A stretch of 64,000 bases of DNA from Coffea arabica. Lineage: Eukaryota > Streptophyta > Magnoliopsida > Gentianales > Rubiaceae. Positions 1 to 13,750 of the stretch are shown piece after piece. Below the pieces are notes generated by a model. The model was not told where the DNA came from. It worked only from the letters and a program-made list of their open reading frames with translations, and did not search any database. A program made the translations under genes and the position numbers. The DNA is taken from assembly GCF_036785885.1 (NCBI RefSeq), contig NC_092317.1, forward strand, positions 2,110,501-2,174,500, in the 5' to 3' direction. How positions within the stretch are numbered: position 1 is the stretch's first letter; each line of letters opens with the position of its first letter.

Positions 1-1526
1 TCTGATTTAGGCAACGTCAAAATTGTTAGTATTTAGTATAGTTAAAACATTTATAATCTAAATCCCTGTAAATGTCATCCTATGTTGACTATCATTGAGA
101 TCCAAACAAACAATTTTTTTAAGAGGCAAATGGATGCCACGCTCTTTGCATGGTTGATGAGTTAGGTGGCGTTTTATAGGCAAAGGGATGTTGATGTTGG
201 CGACTCAAAAAAAGGTCGAGTTTCTTTTCAGCTTTTAGGCAATAGGTTTTAATTAGCTTATTCAAATTCCAGTGGGGCAAATCTTGATGCTATGTTAATT
301 GGGTTTGACAACCTGGTAATCAAATAATCTATTAGTGTGGTTTTTTTTGAATTATGTATCCAAATCCAATGGCCTCTGTGTGTTGATTAGAGAATGGATC
401 TTCCAAGCTCCAAACTCGATTTGAAAGCGCAAGTAGTTTATATACTAAGTATGAAGGCGTAAATTCGCATGGTAAATGAAATAAAACTTAAATGTACTAA
501 TAATCAACTGTTAAGCGCACTAATACGTAGAATAGGATTTACTAATTATTTCCAATTTCCAGCCCTTTTCAATTCAATGGTAGACGAGAAACCGCGTCGA
601 CTCGCTGCCTCCAGCAAGCAACAACCCCCGGCCCGGCCCGGCCCACCCGAATAATTGGTGGTGGGCTATCTGTCTGGTGAATAGCTGCCACACGCAATTT
701 GACCGATGCGTTTAGCCGTTTTCTCAACCATTCATTTACAGGGGCTGCACTTCCCCCACTTTTCATCTCTAGCTACCTCCGCAGTTCTGGGGTCCAATTC
801 CAGTAGACACAGTGCATTAACGCCTCCCTTGGATTGGATTTTCTAATTTTCTCGTTTTACTCGTTCATTCTAGCGCAGGAGCAATCAAAATATTGGAAGC
901 CTCCTAATAATCTGTGTAATTAATAAAGAAATGAATAAAAATCCTGGGGTCCACAGCTTACAGTGCTACACTTCTCGCATTTGCTAGGGACGAGGGGTCT
1001 GGACGGTTTGTCAGAGGCAGTTCACGGCCTGGATGAAGCTAAAAAAATTTGTGCGGCTCAGATCACGTCTTGTAACTCGATTTTCACGCCGTGTGGGATC
1101 CACAAAAATATTGTTCTATTTTACTCGCTGTTGTTCAATTGTTACACATTGTACAGATGATGTTACACCATGTATAAATGGTGTTACACCTTCCAGAGCG
1201 GTTACAGATCTGAGGAGGGCTGAACCGTTCGGGTAAAACAAAAAAATTTTAAAATTTTTTAATCGCAACCATAATAATTATATAATTTAATTTAGAAAAA
1301 GAAGAGCGAACCGGCATTTCCGTCCGAAGAAACTATTTGAAAGTAATAAAGTAACAAGTATACGGTGATTCATCACCGCCCACTTGGACAAAAGGTCTCA
1401 TGCGGGCTAAAATTTTGGACTAGCTATAATAGTTACAGTAACACACAAAATTGGAGTGACTGGCTGACCGCCTTCAAACGGCCAAACTCAGAGGGCCAAG
1501 GGCCACCGGAGTGGGCTTGGGAGCTA
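1..1526. other. intergenic, no gene recognised
   Basis: AT-rich DNA with short unrelated open frames only. No splice-framed coding series or protein family is visible. Around 1150-1190 there is a short palindromic run in which ACACCATGTAT faces ATGGTGT. A GC-richer patch at about 595-650 (repeated GGCCC) is not coding by any sign I can see. Confidence 0.5.
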
Positions 1527-2119
1527 TGTTTTTAGAACCGGACCGGATAGCGACTCGGCCGAGGTCAGGGGTCAGGGGTCAATGGGTTCGACCGGAGGTC
1601 GATAGGGGTCGAACCGGATGACGTCATAAATAAAAATTATTTTAAAATTAAAATGTTATATATATAATATCTAATAATATATTGATATTAATAAAGGCAT
1701 ATTCATATATATTTGATGTTTCAAATATATTTAACAAGAAAATACAAAGAAATTAGAACAATCAAGTAGCAATTTATATTATTTAATAAATATTAACAAG
1801 TTTAGAATTAAAATTATGAATTTAATTGAAAAATAACATCAAATTTTAGGACAATATTTATAAAGTATCAAATATTTGAGGTATATCAATAAGTTTTAAC
1901 AATTTAGGGGGTCAAAACATAATATTAAAAAGTTTGAATTTTTTTTTTTAAAAAATACTGTTGAACCGGAAAAACCGGTTTTTTCCCGGTCAAACCCGGT
2001 CAAACCCGGCTTTGACCGGGTTTTAAATTTCCGGTTTTCTAATGTGACTCGGACCGGCTACCTGGCCGGTTCCCGGTTCAACCGGTTCGACCGGCCGGTC
2101 CGGTCCGAGTTTGAAAACA
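1527..2119. mobile_element. MITE-like element with GC-rich inverted ends
   Basis: The left end reads TGTTTTTAGAACCGGACCGG. The right end, reverse-complemented, begins TGTTTTCAAACTCGGACCGG, so the ends form an imperfect inverted repeat of about 20 bp. Inside the ends lie many CCGGTT/AACCGG blocks, and the core (about 1625-1950) is very AT-rich with no coding capacity. The flanks are GAGCTA (left) and GAGCTT (right), a weak direct repeat that does not settle the superfamily. It is probably a non-autonomous DNA transposon. Confidence 0.6.
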
Positions 2120-2877
2120 GAGCTTGGGAGTTGTGACCAGAGTGGATTCATACCCAAGCCGGCTTTAGTCCATTCGAGTTGAGTCGAATTCGAGTTAATC
2201 TCAGATAAGAATATTTAGCTTGCAAGCTCATTGAATTCAATTAATTCTTAAGAAGTAAGCTTGATATTATTTTGAATTTTTTAAATGAAAGTATTGACTT
2301 AGGTGGATGTACTTTAATAGTAGCAGACCCACCTTCTTTGTGCGTATTTGAAGGTTACCAAATAGACAGACACACAGTGCATTAAATCTTAAATTGTGAT
2401 ATAGTGTACGCATGATTATGCGGAATTATTACTCAAGTAAAAGATCCAATTAACTAGGCTTCAACTTGAGTTCGGACCTGAACTCTAGTGGGCTTGAGTA
2501 GTAATCCAGTTTGTACGGGCCCTGAGCTAAAACTTACTCATCTAATTAGTGACATTAGAGGGGCTACACCTTTTAGTGAGGTTAGAATTCAACATTACAT
2601 ATCCGTCCAAGACCCAGCAACTACACCTAGACCCAGCAGCTACCAGTTTCACGAGAGGAAAAAGAACGGGAACTAATGTAATGGAGGCAATCGAAGATCG
2701 TCTGGGCGCGTGACTCTAGAGTCTGGCACGTGCTGGATTTCTTGCAATAAGTGAGTGAAGACGGTCAATTCTGTCGCTATCCCTCGGACTCCAAACTCTT
2801 GCTTTCGTTATGTATTTTTTTTACCCAATAATAACCGTATAAATTTAACTGGGAAATATAAACAGAAATCAGTAATA

Positions 2878-3755
2878 ATTAATCTTATATGCACTGTCAG
2901 TGTATAGACTATCACCGACTTTATTTGGATTAGCTATTTTTTGGGGTACTTTTCAAAAACTTTACTGTAATTGTGTATATGAAAAACTTTCAGTATAGAT
3001 ATTTTTTGGATTATTTTTAGAGGTATTTTTAAAATATATTTTTGAGTATTTTTATAATTTACAATTTTTTTGAGATATTTTTTAAAAAAAATTTTACACT
3101 ACCCACCATCATCCCATCCCCTCCCCTCCCTTCTCCCCCCTCTCCTACTTCCCCCCAACCCCAAACCCCTCTCCCGCTGGAGGGTGGTGGCTGCAATTTT
3201 AGCCACTACTCTAACCACGACCATCTTGGTCAAAGTTTTTGGTCGCAATCAGATTTGATCGTGACTAGAAGGGTTGCGGTCAGTGAAGGGGAAGGAAATT
3301 GGGGGACGGGGAAAGGGAAATAATAAAGAAGGAAGGAGAAGGAGAGAGAGGAGGAAGAAAAATGGAGAAGTAGGAGGAGAGAGGGAGGAAAGATGGACGG
3401 AGAGAGAGAGAGTTGTGGGTGTGGCTGTGGGTGTTGGTGTGGTGACGGTAAGGTGGTGGTCGTGGTGGTGGAGAGTGATGGATAGTGGTGTATTTTTTTT
3501 GTATATTTGGAGTTATTTTTGATATATTATATAGATATATGTTTTTTGAGTTATTTTTATTTGTGTATTACTGTAACATTGTATATGAAAAAATTATTTT
3601 TCAAAAATTGAAGAATCCAAACAAAGTCACCATTAAATATATAATACATGCACAAAATTTGAATTTAAAATTTAAAATTTAAAATTTACTCATATGTCAT
3701 CTATCCAACTATAATAATATATACACCGACTCTGACAGAGTATATAAAATTTACT
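2878..3755. mobile_element. older MITE interrupted by a second element
   Basis: The left arm (2878-2917) has the motif TTAATCTTATATGCACTGTC followed by GTGTATAGACTATCACC. The same kind of arm starts the short MITEs at 32602 and 37114. The rest of this MITE resumes after 3627 with the AATTTAAAATTTAAAATTTA core and a degenerate arm near 3711-3755 (TATACACCGACTCTGACAGA). The two halves are separated by the element at 2918-3627. The right boundary is approximate. Confidence 0.5.
2918..3627. mobile_element. nested 710-bp TIR element with CT/GA-rich core
   Basis: The ends are inverted: ACTTTATTTGGATT on the left and AATCCAAACAAAGT on the right. The flanks CACCG (left) and CACCA (right) look like a short target duplication inside the older MITE. 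The core has a pyrimidine-rich stretch (about 3098-3180) followed by a purine-rich stretch (about 3280-3415), so the single strand could fold back. Sub-terminal motifs such as TACTGTAA and TATATGAAAAA occur near both ends. No transposase is present. The frames at 3042-3522 are low-complexity translations. Confidence 0.6.
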
Positions 3756-4247
3756 CAATTAGTTATAGTAGCCTCGTCTCTATTTCACCTTGAGAATAAA
3801 GTCTGCAGCGTTAGTGCTCTCGAATCCTTCAAGAGCTTTTTCCCTGCTTGCAAGCTCCGCCGGTAGTTCTAGTTAAGATTCATTCACCCAATATCAATAA
3901 CTAATTATGATTGTTAAATTAAATTAATAGAACTTGCGATAGCATTTAATTAATAACTCTTTATACCTTATTTTTCTCTTTTTTTTTTTGTTTTTATTTT
4001 CTTTGGTTCAGATAAATAATCGCATATCAGCGTCTAGTCCAAAAAAGATTTTGAGAAGATCAGAATGATAAAAGTGATTAAAAAATCTAAATTCTATTCA
4101 AAATTTGATTAAAGAAAAAAAAAAAGGCATCCAATTACCTTGGACTGTAACCATTGAAGTTGGTTTAATAGTCGGAGCAAAATTCTTCCCACCGTTAGGT
4201 TTAGTTTTTAGACTTTGTGTCTAGTAGGGTTTGGAAAGAGTTGTGGG

Positions 4248-4661
4248 TAGGGTTGCAAACGAGTCGAGTCGAGTCGAGTTTTGATCTAATCGAGCCGAGT
4301 CTTGACATGATTTTAGTGAATTCGAACTCGAGCTCGAGTTCGACGAGCTGACAATTTCAAGTTCGAGGTCGAGCTCAAAAAAAATAAAAAATAATTATTT
4401 TTATTTTTTAAAAAATAAATAAAAATAATATATTTTGTCTTAATAAATAATAAAATATTAAGGATATATATGTAATTTTACTATTAAAATAAAAATAAAA
4501 TATATATATATTTAAAATAAAAAATAAAAAAAAAAAATATATATATATACTCGAACTCGCGAGCTAACGAGCTTAATATCTTGAGCTCGAGTTCGAGCTC
4601 AATTTCGACTCGAGCCAGCTCGAGCTCGACTCACGAGCGGCTCGGTTCGTTTGCAGCCCTA
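4248..4661. mobile_element. hAT-type MITE with perfect 8-bp target duplication
   Basis: The left end is TAGGGTTGCAAACGAG and the reversed right end is TAGGGCTGCAAACGAACC. It is flanked on both sides by GTTGTGGG (4240-4247 and 4662-4669), an exact 8-bp target duplication as expected for the hAT superfamily. The element is 414 bp, with repeated TCGAG/CTCGA blocks near both ends and an A/T core. It has no coding capacity and so is non-autonomous. Confidence 0.85.
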
Positions 4662-4669
4662 GTTGTGGG

Positions 4670-5343
4670 GAGGGGTAAGAAGTTAGGAAAAAAAAAAAGG
4701 AAAAGAAAAAACTACATTGGGCTGCGGAGCATCGGCCAGAGTGGGTCGTTCAGCTGCATCTGTCTTTGACGATGGTTAGGCCAGGCTGATCAAATCCAGC
4801 CCAGATCAGCTAAATTTACAGCTCTAAGAGAATCGCATTAATCCATGATCCGGGGCCCTCCATTGAATTGAACTGCGAAATAGTTAAGCCAGCCGGCCCA
4901 TGGAGGCCAGCGAACCGGAGTACTCCTGCGGTACGAGCACAGCCTCTTCCGCCACCGTTCCGGCTTCATATTCCGGCAGTTGAAGCCCATGGCTATCAGG
5001 TCTCTCCCCTCATATTTCTTTTTCTTTTTTTTTTTGGTAGAAAATAATTCCTTCTAATTTTAAGCTAAATCCTTACTTGAGACTGTAGTGGAGTGTAAAA
5101 TTGCGCGCAAGATTAAAAGAGATTGAGAAGCTAGAGAGAGTTGCGGAATGCTGAATCCTTCCTTTTACGAATGATAGAAGTTACGGGTGCAATTTTGATG
5201 TAAGATTAAAAAAGCATGAGCCATACTGATCCTGTTGAGGATTTCTCTTGTTCTGGAACTATTGTTTAGTATAACTCGGCAATGGAATATTTGTTACCTC
5301 AGAGACATTGGGCTTACAATTTTGTTTCCTTAGGAAATGCAGT
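4670..5343. other. spacer downstream of ABCG copy A
   Basis: No gene is assigned. A small GC-richer patch at 4900-4970 reads from ATG as a Ser/Thr/Ala-rich peptide of 23 codons ending in TGA (MEASEPEYSCGTSTA...). It looks exon-like in composition, but I found no continuation or family match. Confidence 0.35.
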
Positions 5344-5349
5344 TTATTT
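5344..5349 (-). terminator. candidate polyadenylation signal of ABCG copy A
   Basis: TTTATT on the plus strand reads AATAAA on the minus strand. It lies about 127 nt beyond the stop codon of copy A, a normal distance for a plant near-upstream poly(A) element. Copy B has no canonical AATAAA in the matching stretch. Confidence 0.45.
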
Positions 5350-5475
5350 TCTAATTAATACACATATATCCCTCTACAACTTAATACACAACTCTCATAT
5401 AGGAGGATTTTTGTAGATGTAATGAGTATTTACAATTCAACTACAGTTCATACCATAGGCTATTTTTTTTTTTTT

Positions 5476-8400
5476 TTACCGCATTTGGAAGTTCAAGTTT
5501 TTAATGCAGTAAGCATACATGAATGCGAAGAAGACAGTGAAACCAATCAAAACTGCAGCCACTGGTCCCATGAAGTCTGGTTCATATCCGAAATGATCCT
5601 GGATATAATCTTTGATTTTTGGTGTAAAGTTCATCCCAGGGACACTAATTGTGTCCTCTACATCACCGTATTGTGATATGATTAGTCCATAGACAGTCCA
5701 TGCCACCGGGCAAATCCAGTAGTACCATATCCACCACTTAGGAATCCTCTGAAATTTTGAACCCACAAGAAATTAGCAAACAAGAGATTCTGAATGACAA
5801 CCAAATGCAAAGCAAGTATAAAAGATTGACTTACTGGTTTTGGGATGAAGAATCCAGAGAAAAGATTGAAAAGTGCGTAAAATGCTGCTGCAAAGATTGC
5901 TGCAACTTGGTGGTTTGGTGTGATGGCAACAGTCATCATTCCATAGTATGTGAAGTAGCAAAAGGAGAAGAAGTTGATGAAGTAGAACCAGAAAAATTTT
6001 GCTGCAGTCCATTCGAAGCCCACCATGGCATACACTATAAGTGTATAGTATGATGTTTGAACAAGTATGTACGGTATTTCCGCAAACACCTGTTTTTAAG
6101 TTAAACAGTTTCATTAGTCTTGGTGGCAAGAAGTAATATACAGAAAACAGGGCTCTTTTTGTTGTAAACTAGGCGTGGATATTAATTTCGAAATAGGAGT
6201 TTTTAGAGCTTAAGAGTTGTGTTTCTTTTCCTGAGCTTAAGAATTAAAGAGAGAGAAATTTGGTAGAAAATTTTGTAAACAGTAGAACTTCCAGAAATTA
6301 GAGTTGGTGATTTAACTGTTCTGACTTAAAAGTTGACACAAGCCTCACCTGTGCCATTGCATAAGGCAATGCAGAGTACATCCCTGCAGCTTTTTCCCGG
6401 TAAAATACAGTTCTTTCTACGGCAACAATTGGCTGTACAGTTAAACAATTGTTGATCCCAACAAAAAGAACAGCACCGTACATAGCCCCAACGATGGTCA
6501 TCAGATCACCACTGCTTTCCCTGGTGTATGGAAATAATAAAAAAGACGGAATTAGCACATGAAACTTCAGCCCCGTGTCTGTACTCATTCTAACCTGAAA
6601 AAAATAAAAAATAAAAAAAAAGCTTTTTGTGAAGTACTAGGGATAAGACCTTTTGGTTCCAACTCTCCAAAAGATTGTCCCGACCATGAGTGCTGCAGCT
6701 AAACAGTAGAAGTATCTGACAAGATTATAATCTGGACTCCTCCAATAAGTCATCCATTGCTTCCACAGACAGGATTTGAATTGCCCAAATGTAGATTGAG
6801 AATATTGTGTCAGAAAATGAAGGTCTTTTGCTCCCGGAGGATGCATGCTCAACTCTTTCACTAGATCCTTATTTCGTCTGTTGTTCATTTAGAAATATCC
6901 TTATCAGACTCAGTTCTGTAGTTTCTACAATCTAAGTTATAAAGTTACCCATTTTACTTACTGGTATAGTGACGATGATTTATACTTTTCAGCAAAATCA
7001 ATTCCAAGTCTAACTTCAGTTGCAACTGAGCTTACTTCTAGCATCCACGTTGCTGGGTTGTACTTCTCTTTAATTTTTGGGACTCCGGGAATTGCCTGCA
7101 TTATTTGGAGGACCAGTTATTTTTGTCCTTTCAAGTAGAAGTTCACAAGAAGTTTGAAAATATTAAGTACCTCGAAGTATTCCACGATTTTTTGCGAATG
7201 CCGCCCTAGAGGGCCAGCATAAATGACTTGCCCTCCTCTTTTCATCAAAAGAAGCTGCAGCACAAAATAAAGCTATACATTAGCGAGAGAGCAGGATGTT
7301 GAATACAGTTCATAAATGAATGAAACATAGTTAAGTCTTATAGAGCCTACCTCGTCAAATGCTTCAAAAATATCAATGCTAGGCTGATGAATTGTGCAAA
7401 CAACTGTTCTCCCTGTATCCACTGTGTTTCTCACAGTCCTCATAACAATAGCTGCTGCTCTTGCATCAAGGCCTGAAGTTGGTTCATCCATAAATATGAT
7501 CGAGGGGTTGGCAACTAGTTCAACTGCTATGGTCAATCTCTTTCTCTGCTCTGTTGACAAACCACTTATTCCAGGAAGTCCCACAATAGCATCCTTTAGG
7601 TTGTTTAGTTCAACCAGGTCCATCACTTCATTGACAAAAATCTGTAGAAAGTACAATTAAAGCGTAAGATGTTAAGTATATTATCTTCAAGCTTGATTGA
7701 TAATACTGCTTGATTGATAATACTGCTTCTGACCATCTTTTGCTCCTTGCTGACTTCTTCAGGAAGACGAAGGAAAGCTGAATAAATCAATGATTCACGG
7801 ACAGTTACTTGAGGTGAGTGGATATCGGTTTGTTCACAGTACCCTGCAACTCTAGCAAACGTTTCTTGTTTCTTTGTGAATCCAGATATTCTTATGTCAC
7901 CTTCGATGTAACCACCTGTTTTGCGTCCAGCCAGAACATCCATTAGGGTAGTCTTTCCTGCTCCACTGACCCCCATTAATGCAGTTAAGACTCCTGGTCT
8001 AAATGCACCAGTTACACTACGAAGTAATTGGAGCTTGTCCTCTGTGATTCCTTGGTCTCTCATTTCCTGTTAAAGTGGAAATAAGTTTGTTGTTGACAAA
8101 GTAATTTAGCATGGAAAACTGCTTCAAGTTAAGCCTATTGCATGGTTTTTAAAGAGTTATATAAGGATTTCGATCCTTACAGGAGGCATGTCCACAAAAT
8201 AATTGACGTTGTCGAATGACATGGCAAGTGGGGTGAATGGAAGAACCATTCCTCTCTTGGGAGCAACACCACTTGCTGCCTCAAGACTTGTATCTTCTTT
8301 TCTACTGCTCAAATTTCTACTTGGTTGGGTGTTCACGGGCAGGACAGCCATTTCTCCTGAAAGCGTTACATAAAGGTGTGTATAGTTTTCAATTTTCACA

Positions 8401-11400
8401 TTTACTGGTTATTGACATAACGTTAGGATAGACTGAGCAAACCTTTCTTTGACTTGGTTGTTATCAGTCTTGGTTCTCCCATTGCTTCCCTTTGATCATC
8501 CTCCATCTCCCTTGCCTGCTCTTTGGAGATGATAGCTTGTGGTTTTCCAGGAGCTGTTGTTGTTATATACAGGACATAAGATCAATACACCATTGTGACT
8601 ACATATCCATAGTATATAGTTTGAATTGTGTTAGAATTCTCACGGCTAAGGTACATGAGGGCAAACGTGAAAAGGATGTTGAAAAGAAATATAAAACCCA
8701 AGAGAGCTGCTGCACCAATCCAATACCAATTTCTTTCAGGAAAGACGTCAAAGTTCTTTAATACTTCCAGTCCCAATTTTGTTGCATTGTCGGAAGCCTG
8801 TAAATAGATAAATATCTTTCTTTATCTTGAACATTGGTAAATTACCTGTAACATTTAATCTGTAGTATGATCCATTCAACTGTGTGTGTGTGTGTGTTTT
8901 TTTTTGGCTACCTGCCTTCATCAAACATTGAAACTAAAGTAAGAGTAATAGTTTGAGCAGGCATACCCATTTGTTCATCCACCTTGGAGCAAACATCTCA
9001 TTTACAGTCATGGCATTGAAACTGTACATTAGAGGTGAAATCCAGTATCCCCACCCCCACCAATCTGGAATTTTATCTGTCAGAAAGCAAACAATTATAT
9101 AAACAATAAATTTGTGTTATAATGAAGTTTAATTGATAGACAATAACATGTATCATATCTTATAACATGATTTTTGTACTTAGGAATACTTGTGCAGTTG
9201 CTTCTTGTGGCAATGCTGATGCAACTGTGGATGTATCAACTTTTAGCATCTTCTTTGAAAGGAATATGAAGTTCATATGATCATTTCTACAACTACATAG
9301 AGTAGTAAAATGAAGTACATGTGTTAGCCTCATTACTATTTAGTCTTCATAACTTGTTCAGAGATGCTTGATGTTCTTAAGCTATAATATTTTGCCATTT
9401 CGTTTTTCCTCTTATGTTTATTGATTCTATGCTTATTTTGTCAGGCATCCTTTTATACTAACCTTTAGGAAGAATGAAACCACCCAAGAGAAAAACAAGG
9501 AGAAGAGCTAGAGTTCCTCCAGTGTTTGCAATTATCATTGTTCTGCAGGCTGCTGCAATTAGCCGAAATAACCCAGCAGCCATCTGCTGAGTCAGAAATA
9601 TTAATAGTAGCTGTTTGAAGAACCTGGAAATGGAAGGAAGCACCAAACAGTTAAGTTTATTGCACGTGCTTAGGTGAGAAACCCACATGCTTTTGATTGA
9701 TAAGCCTTCTGCATAGAAATTGCATAATTTACCTGCTAGCTTCAGGGGCAAATCCAATAGTGTAGTATGTAACAACCATCCACACAATAGACTCAAACAC
9801 AGATATCGGTATCCTTAGCAGGAATGTGGGCAGTGTAAAAGCCCAAGGTGGGTGAAAGAGAAGATCTCTTTGCTTGTAAAACACAGGAAGTCTCTGTATG
9901 GTAAGTGAGAGTTCAGAAAAACCATTGAACATGTTGATGATCAAGCCAAACAACAATGCACCAACATAATGTGCCCCGTCATCTTCGTTTCTGGTGTGCA
10001 TTTTAGTCCTTAAAAACACTGTTGATGCAATAAGTGCTACAATTATGATTTGGACGGTCTTGAAAATGTAGACAAAAGAGTTTCTCTTAATTAGCAGCCA
10101 CTCCTTGTCAAAATTTGCTTTCAGAAGCTCTCTCATTGGGACTGAGTACTTTTTGAACACTAGAGCTGCTCTGTGACTCCGTGCCTTGTCATAAGGGACT
10201 GAGAGCTCATTCTCTAACCGCAGACCCACATGGAAACGTTTGAACATTTTTGCAAATTCAGCAACTGATATGTATCTATATGGCTTGTTTCGGTCAGCCC
10301 AGTACTGCTCCTGGTCCTTTCTTGATGTAACCTTTTATCAACAAGGCAAAAGATTAAGATTAAGTCTGACCTGGTTTTGTGTAATGTTGCTAAATTTTGC
10401 TTGTTTGTTTACTGATTTTCATTATCTAAGAGTGCGTTTGATAAAACTGAAACCTGAAAACTAAAATATGAAATCTGAAGTCTAAATCGATTAAGCTACT
10501 TAATTGCTAAGTACCAAGGGTGTGTTTTATGAAACTGAAGTCTAAAAACTGAAATCTGTAAGTTTGAATCTATTAAGTTACTGAATTGAAGTACTAAATT
10601 TGATACATTTGAGTGTATATAGCATTAAGTGATAAGTGAACTATAATTGTTATGGATGGCATCATTTGTAATTACCTCTTGCAGGAAATCAGCAGTTCCT
10701 TTTCTCTCTGGACATCTGAACCCGCAGCTCTCGAAGAATTCTAGGACATGCACTCTTGGACCCTGATATACAATTTGGCCTTCTGACAAGAGAATGATAT
10801 CATCAAATAGGTCATAAGTCTCTGGAGCAGGTTGTAGGAGGGACATTAGAACGGTAGCCTCTGTCAAGTGGACAATCTGTTGTAAGCACTTCACAATTTG
10901 AAAGGTTGTGGAGCTGTCTAGACCTGTTGATATCTCATCCATAAACAGTGTCTTGGTTGGCCCGACGATCATCTCTCCTGTTTAAGGAAGGGAAGAACAG
11001 AGAACAGTTAAGACACTATTTTTACAGCTGAGGGAAATGTCAATAACCTTCTAATGAAGCCAGTTATCGTAGCTGCGTTCGAAGAATGAAAAAGGAAGAT
11101 TAACGAGGCTTTCTAGCACTGCATCACATCTATTATGGTCAAATAGAAATTGATATTACTCATTAGTTTAACCTTGCATTCACGAGGAACTATTTTCCAA
11201 AATGTCTTCATCCTTTTTCTGCAAAATTGGCAGGTGGCCACGCCTCTGGGGGCCTGTGATAATCCCCTTGGAAGTCATGGACGCTTCCATGCTTCCTTAT
11301 GTTCCTGAGTCCATGCCCTTTTAAGTTTAAACCACTTGGACAAAATTCATATTTTCTGCCATTTTTATCCAGCTCTATGTATTGATTCTCGTCAGTTACT

Positions 11401-13711
11401 CGCATATGATAAAGCCAAGCCAAAAATAAATTGATTCATTTGGTTCTTTCTTCAGTTTTGCCTTGTATTTTCGGTTTCTTAATTCAACTGACAGACCTAA
11501 CGGCTGGCTTGACACTTGGGTTTTTCCTCCCTTTTTTTTTTCCTCTGCTTAAAGTGGGGAGACCTGGTCGTCAAAGTGATGGTTGCTTTGGTAAATCGTA
11601 CCAGTAAAGAAGTTAGGAAGGAATGCCTATTTTCGCTATCTTCCGGATATGACGTGATAACAAGTATTTAAAGTACGGCCAGTCGGTCATCCCCCATGTG
11701 ACTATTGGATTTGTTAGTTCAACTTTTGCATTTGATCGACTTGTTCATTTTGCCAACTCGGAACCCAAAAGAAGAGACACTGCTGTCAATTCTTAGACAT
11801 TGGATAAAGGCGTTGGATGACTTGCTATTTTATTGCGCTTTCACCAATATTACTCAACAGTGAGAAAAACCTACACCATTTTATCTCAGAAAAAAAAAAG
11901 AAGGATTAACCTGTTGTGACACGCTTCTTTTGGCCTCCTGAGATTCCTCGCAGCATTTCATCCCCAACAATGGTATCTCTGCAAACGTCGAGTCCCAATA
12001 TCTGCATTTTCAAAATTTGCAAGCACAACATATTAACTAATTTGCCAATTCAATATGATGCAAATGGAACTCGTTTACTCGCTTGGCGTTCTAATGGTGC
12101 CTAACAAGAATTTTTTCTTTAGGTTGCTTAACTATCTTTTTATCTTTGTTCCATTGAATCAGATAAAAGTTGTCGACTGGTATGTGTTTTGTTGTTTATT
12201 AACGAGATCAGGATCTCTCCAGACCAAAAGTAACCAATTGGATGGGATGAGTGGGGTAGGTAAGCAGAGATCCTTGACCCAGAATAGGAAGTTGCAGAAA
12301 GTGGAAAGAGGGCCGTGAGAAGCTCAGGGCGTGTTTGGTTTGGTGGGGACTTGGTCATGAGCCACCTACTCACTGAAGAAAGTCAACATAATAGCGGTAG
12401 TGCTGGCTCACCAGTCGCACCTTGGTTTTTGTGACTTCTTTCGTGGAATGAATAACTAAAAAGTAGTTCATTGTTCTTTATTAGGAAACCTTATAGTTGG
12501 AATTGAAGTATTTGTAGTTTGATCATCATCATCATACCCTGAGAGTGTAGTCGGTAATGAGACTGCTTTCAACACCTTCCACTGCTGTTGCCTAAATACA
12601 TTTACACACACACACCAAAAAAAAAAAAATTAATATGCTGTTGTGTTGTGGAAACATTTCATAATTTGAAGTGTTAGGCTTCACCTTCATAAAAAGATCA
12701 ACTTCAGCCTCAGGAAAAATTCCAGCATCCCTTTCCCTCCTTGCAAGCTCCGCCAAAAGTTCTAAAGGATTGATGCATTTATGGTCAAGAACAGGTCCAA
12801 ATATATTGGCTAAATCTTACCTCTAAAACGTAACGAAGTACAAATAATTCTTAGTACCATAACGCGAGCCGACCCCTTGGCATCTTGCAGAGAAGTCTAG
12901 CGTTTCTTTAACTGTCATTTCTCCGACATGGACGTCGTTTTGGCTAATGTATGCCGACGTCTTTTGTGGCACGAATTCGTTTAGCCTGTGCCCGTTGTAA
13001 GAAATACCTCCTTTAACCTGTTGCACAGTATATGATTTCGTTTATTTGTATTATTTTAGGAACATGATCAATTTGTTCACATGGTTACTAACTCGCAGTT
13101 TTGACTACCTTCAAGCTAGGGTCTAGTTTTCCAGCCAGCGCCAATAAGAGGGTTGTTTTTCCAGAAGATGGAGGTCCTAACAGAAGAGTCATCCTGTGAG
13201 AAAGAGGAAGGCAATTAATGACAATTAATGATTAGCAGAGTGTTTTTTTTGGTCAAATCACAATTTTTGCCTTTAAGCTAATTGGAATATTTAGTGGTTG
13301 AAAAAACAGCTATTGATGTTTGTTTACGCGTAGTGCTCGAGCATGCAATGCATGATAAAACAATTGCAAATTTAAGTCACGTACCTAACCCGAGTCATTC
13401 ATAATGTTGCATTAAAAAAGGGTACTGGTCATTTTTTTGGTCTTTCAATATTAAACTTGTAATAAAAAGTATATATTAAACTTGACCAATCGATTTACCT
13501 TGATGGTTTTATGATACCAGAAGCGTCTTTGAGTATGGTAATTTTTGCTCTTTCAGCCAATCGGATGCCGAGACAGCTCAATGACGATTCAGCAACGTTC
13601 CTTATGGCATTTGGCAGCGTAGGAAGCGCTCTATCCCCGATATAGCACTCGGCTTCCATGGTTAAATGTTCGAACCTAACCTCCACCGTTGGAAGAGAAA
13701 TCGCCACTCTG

Positions 13712-13750
<39 letters not shown>

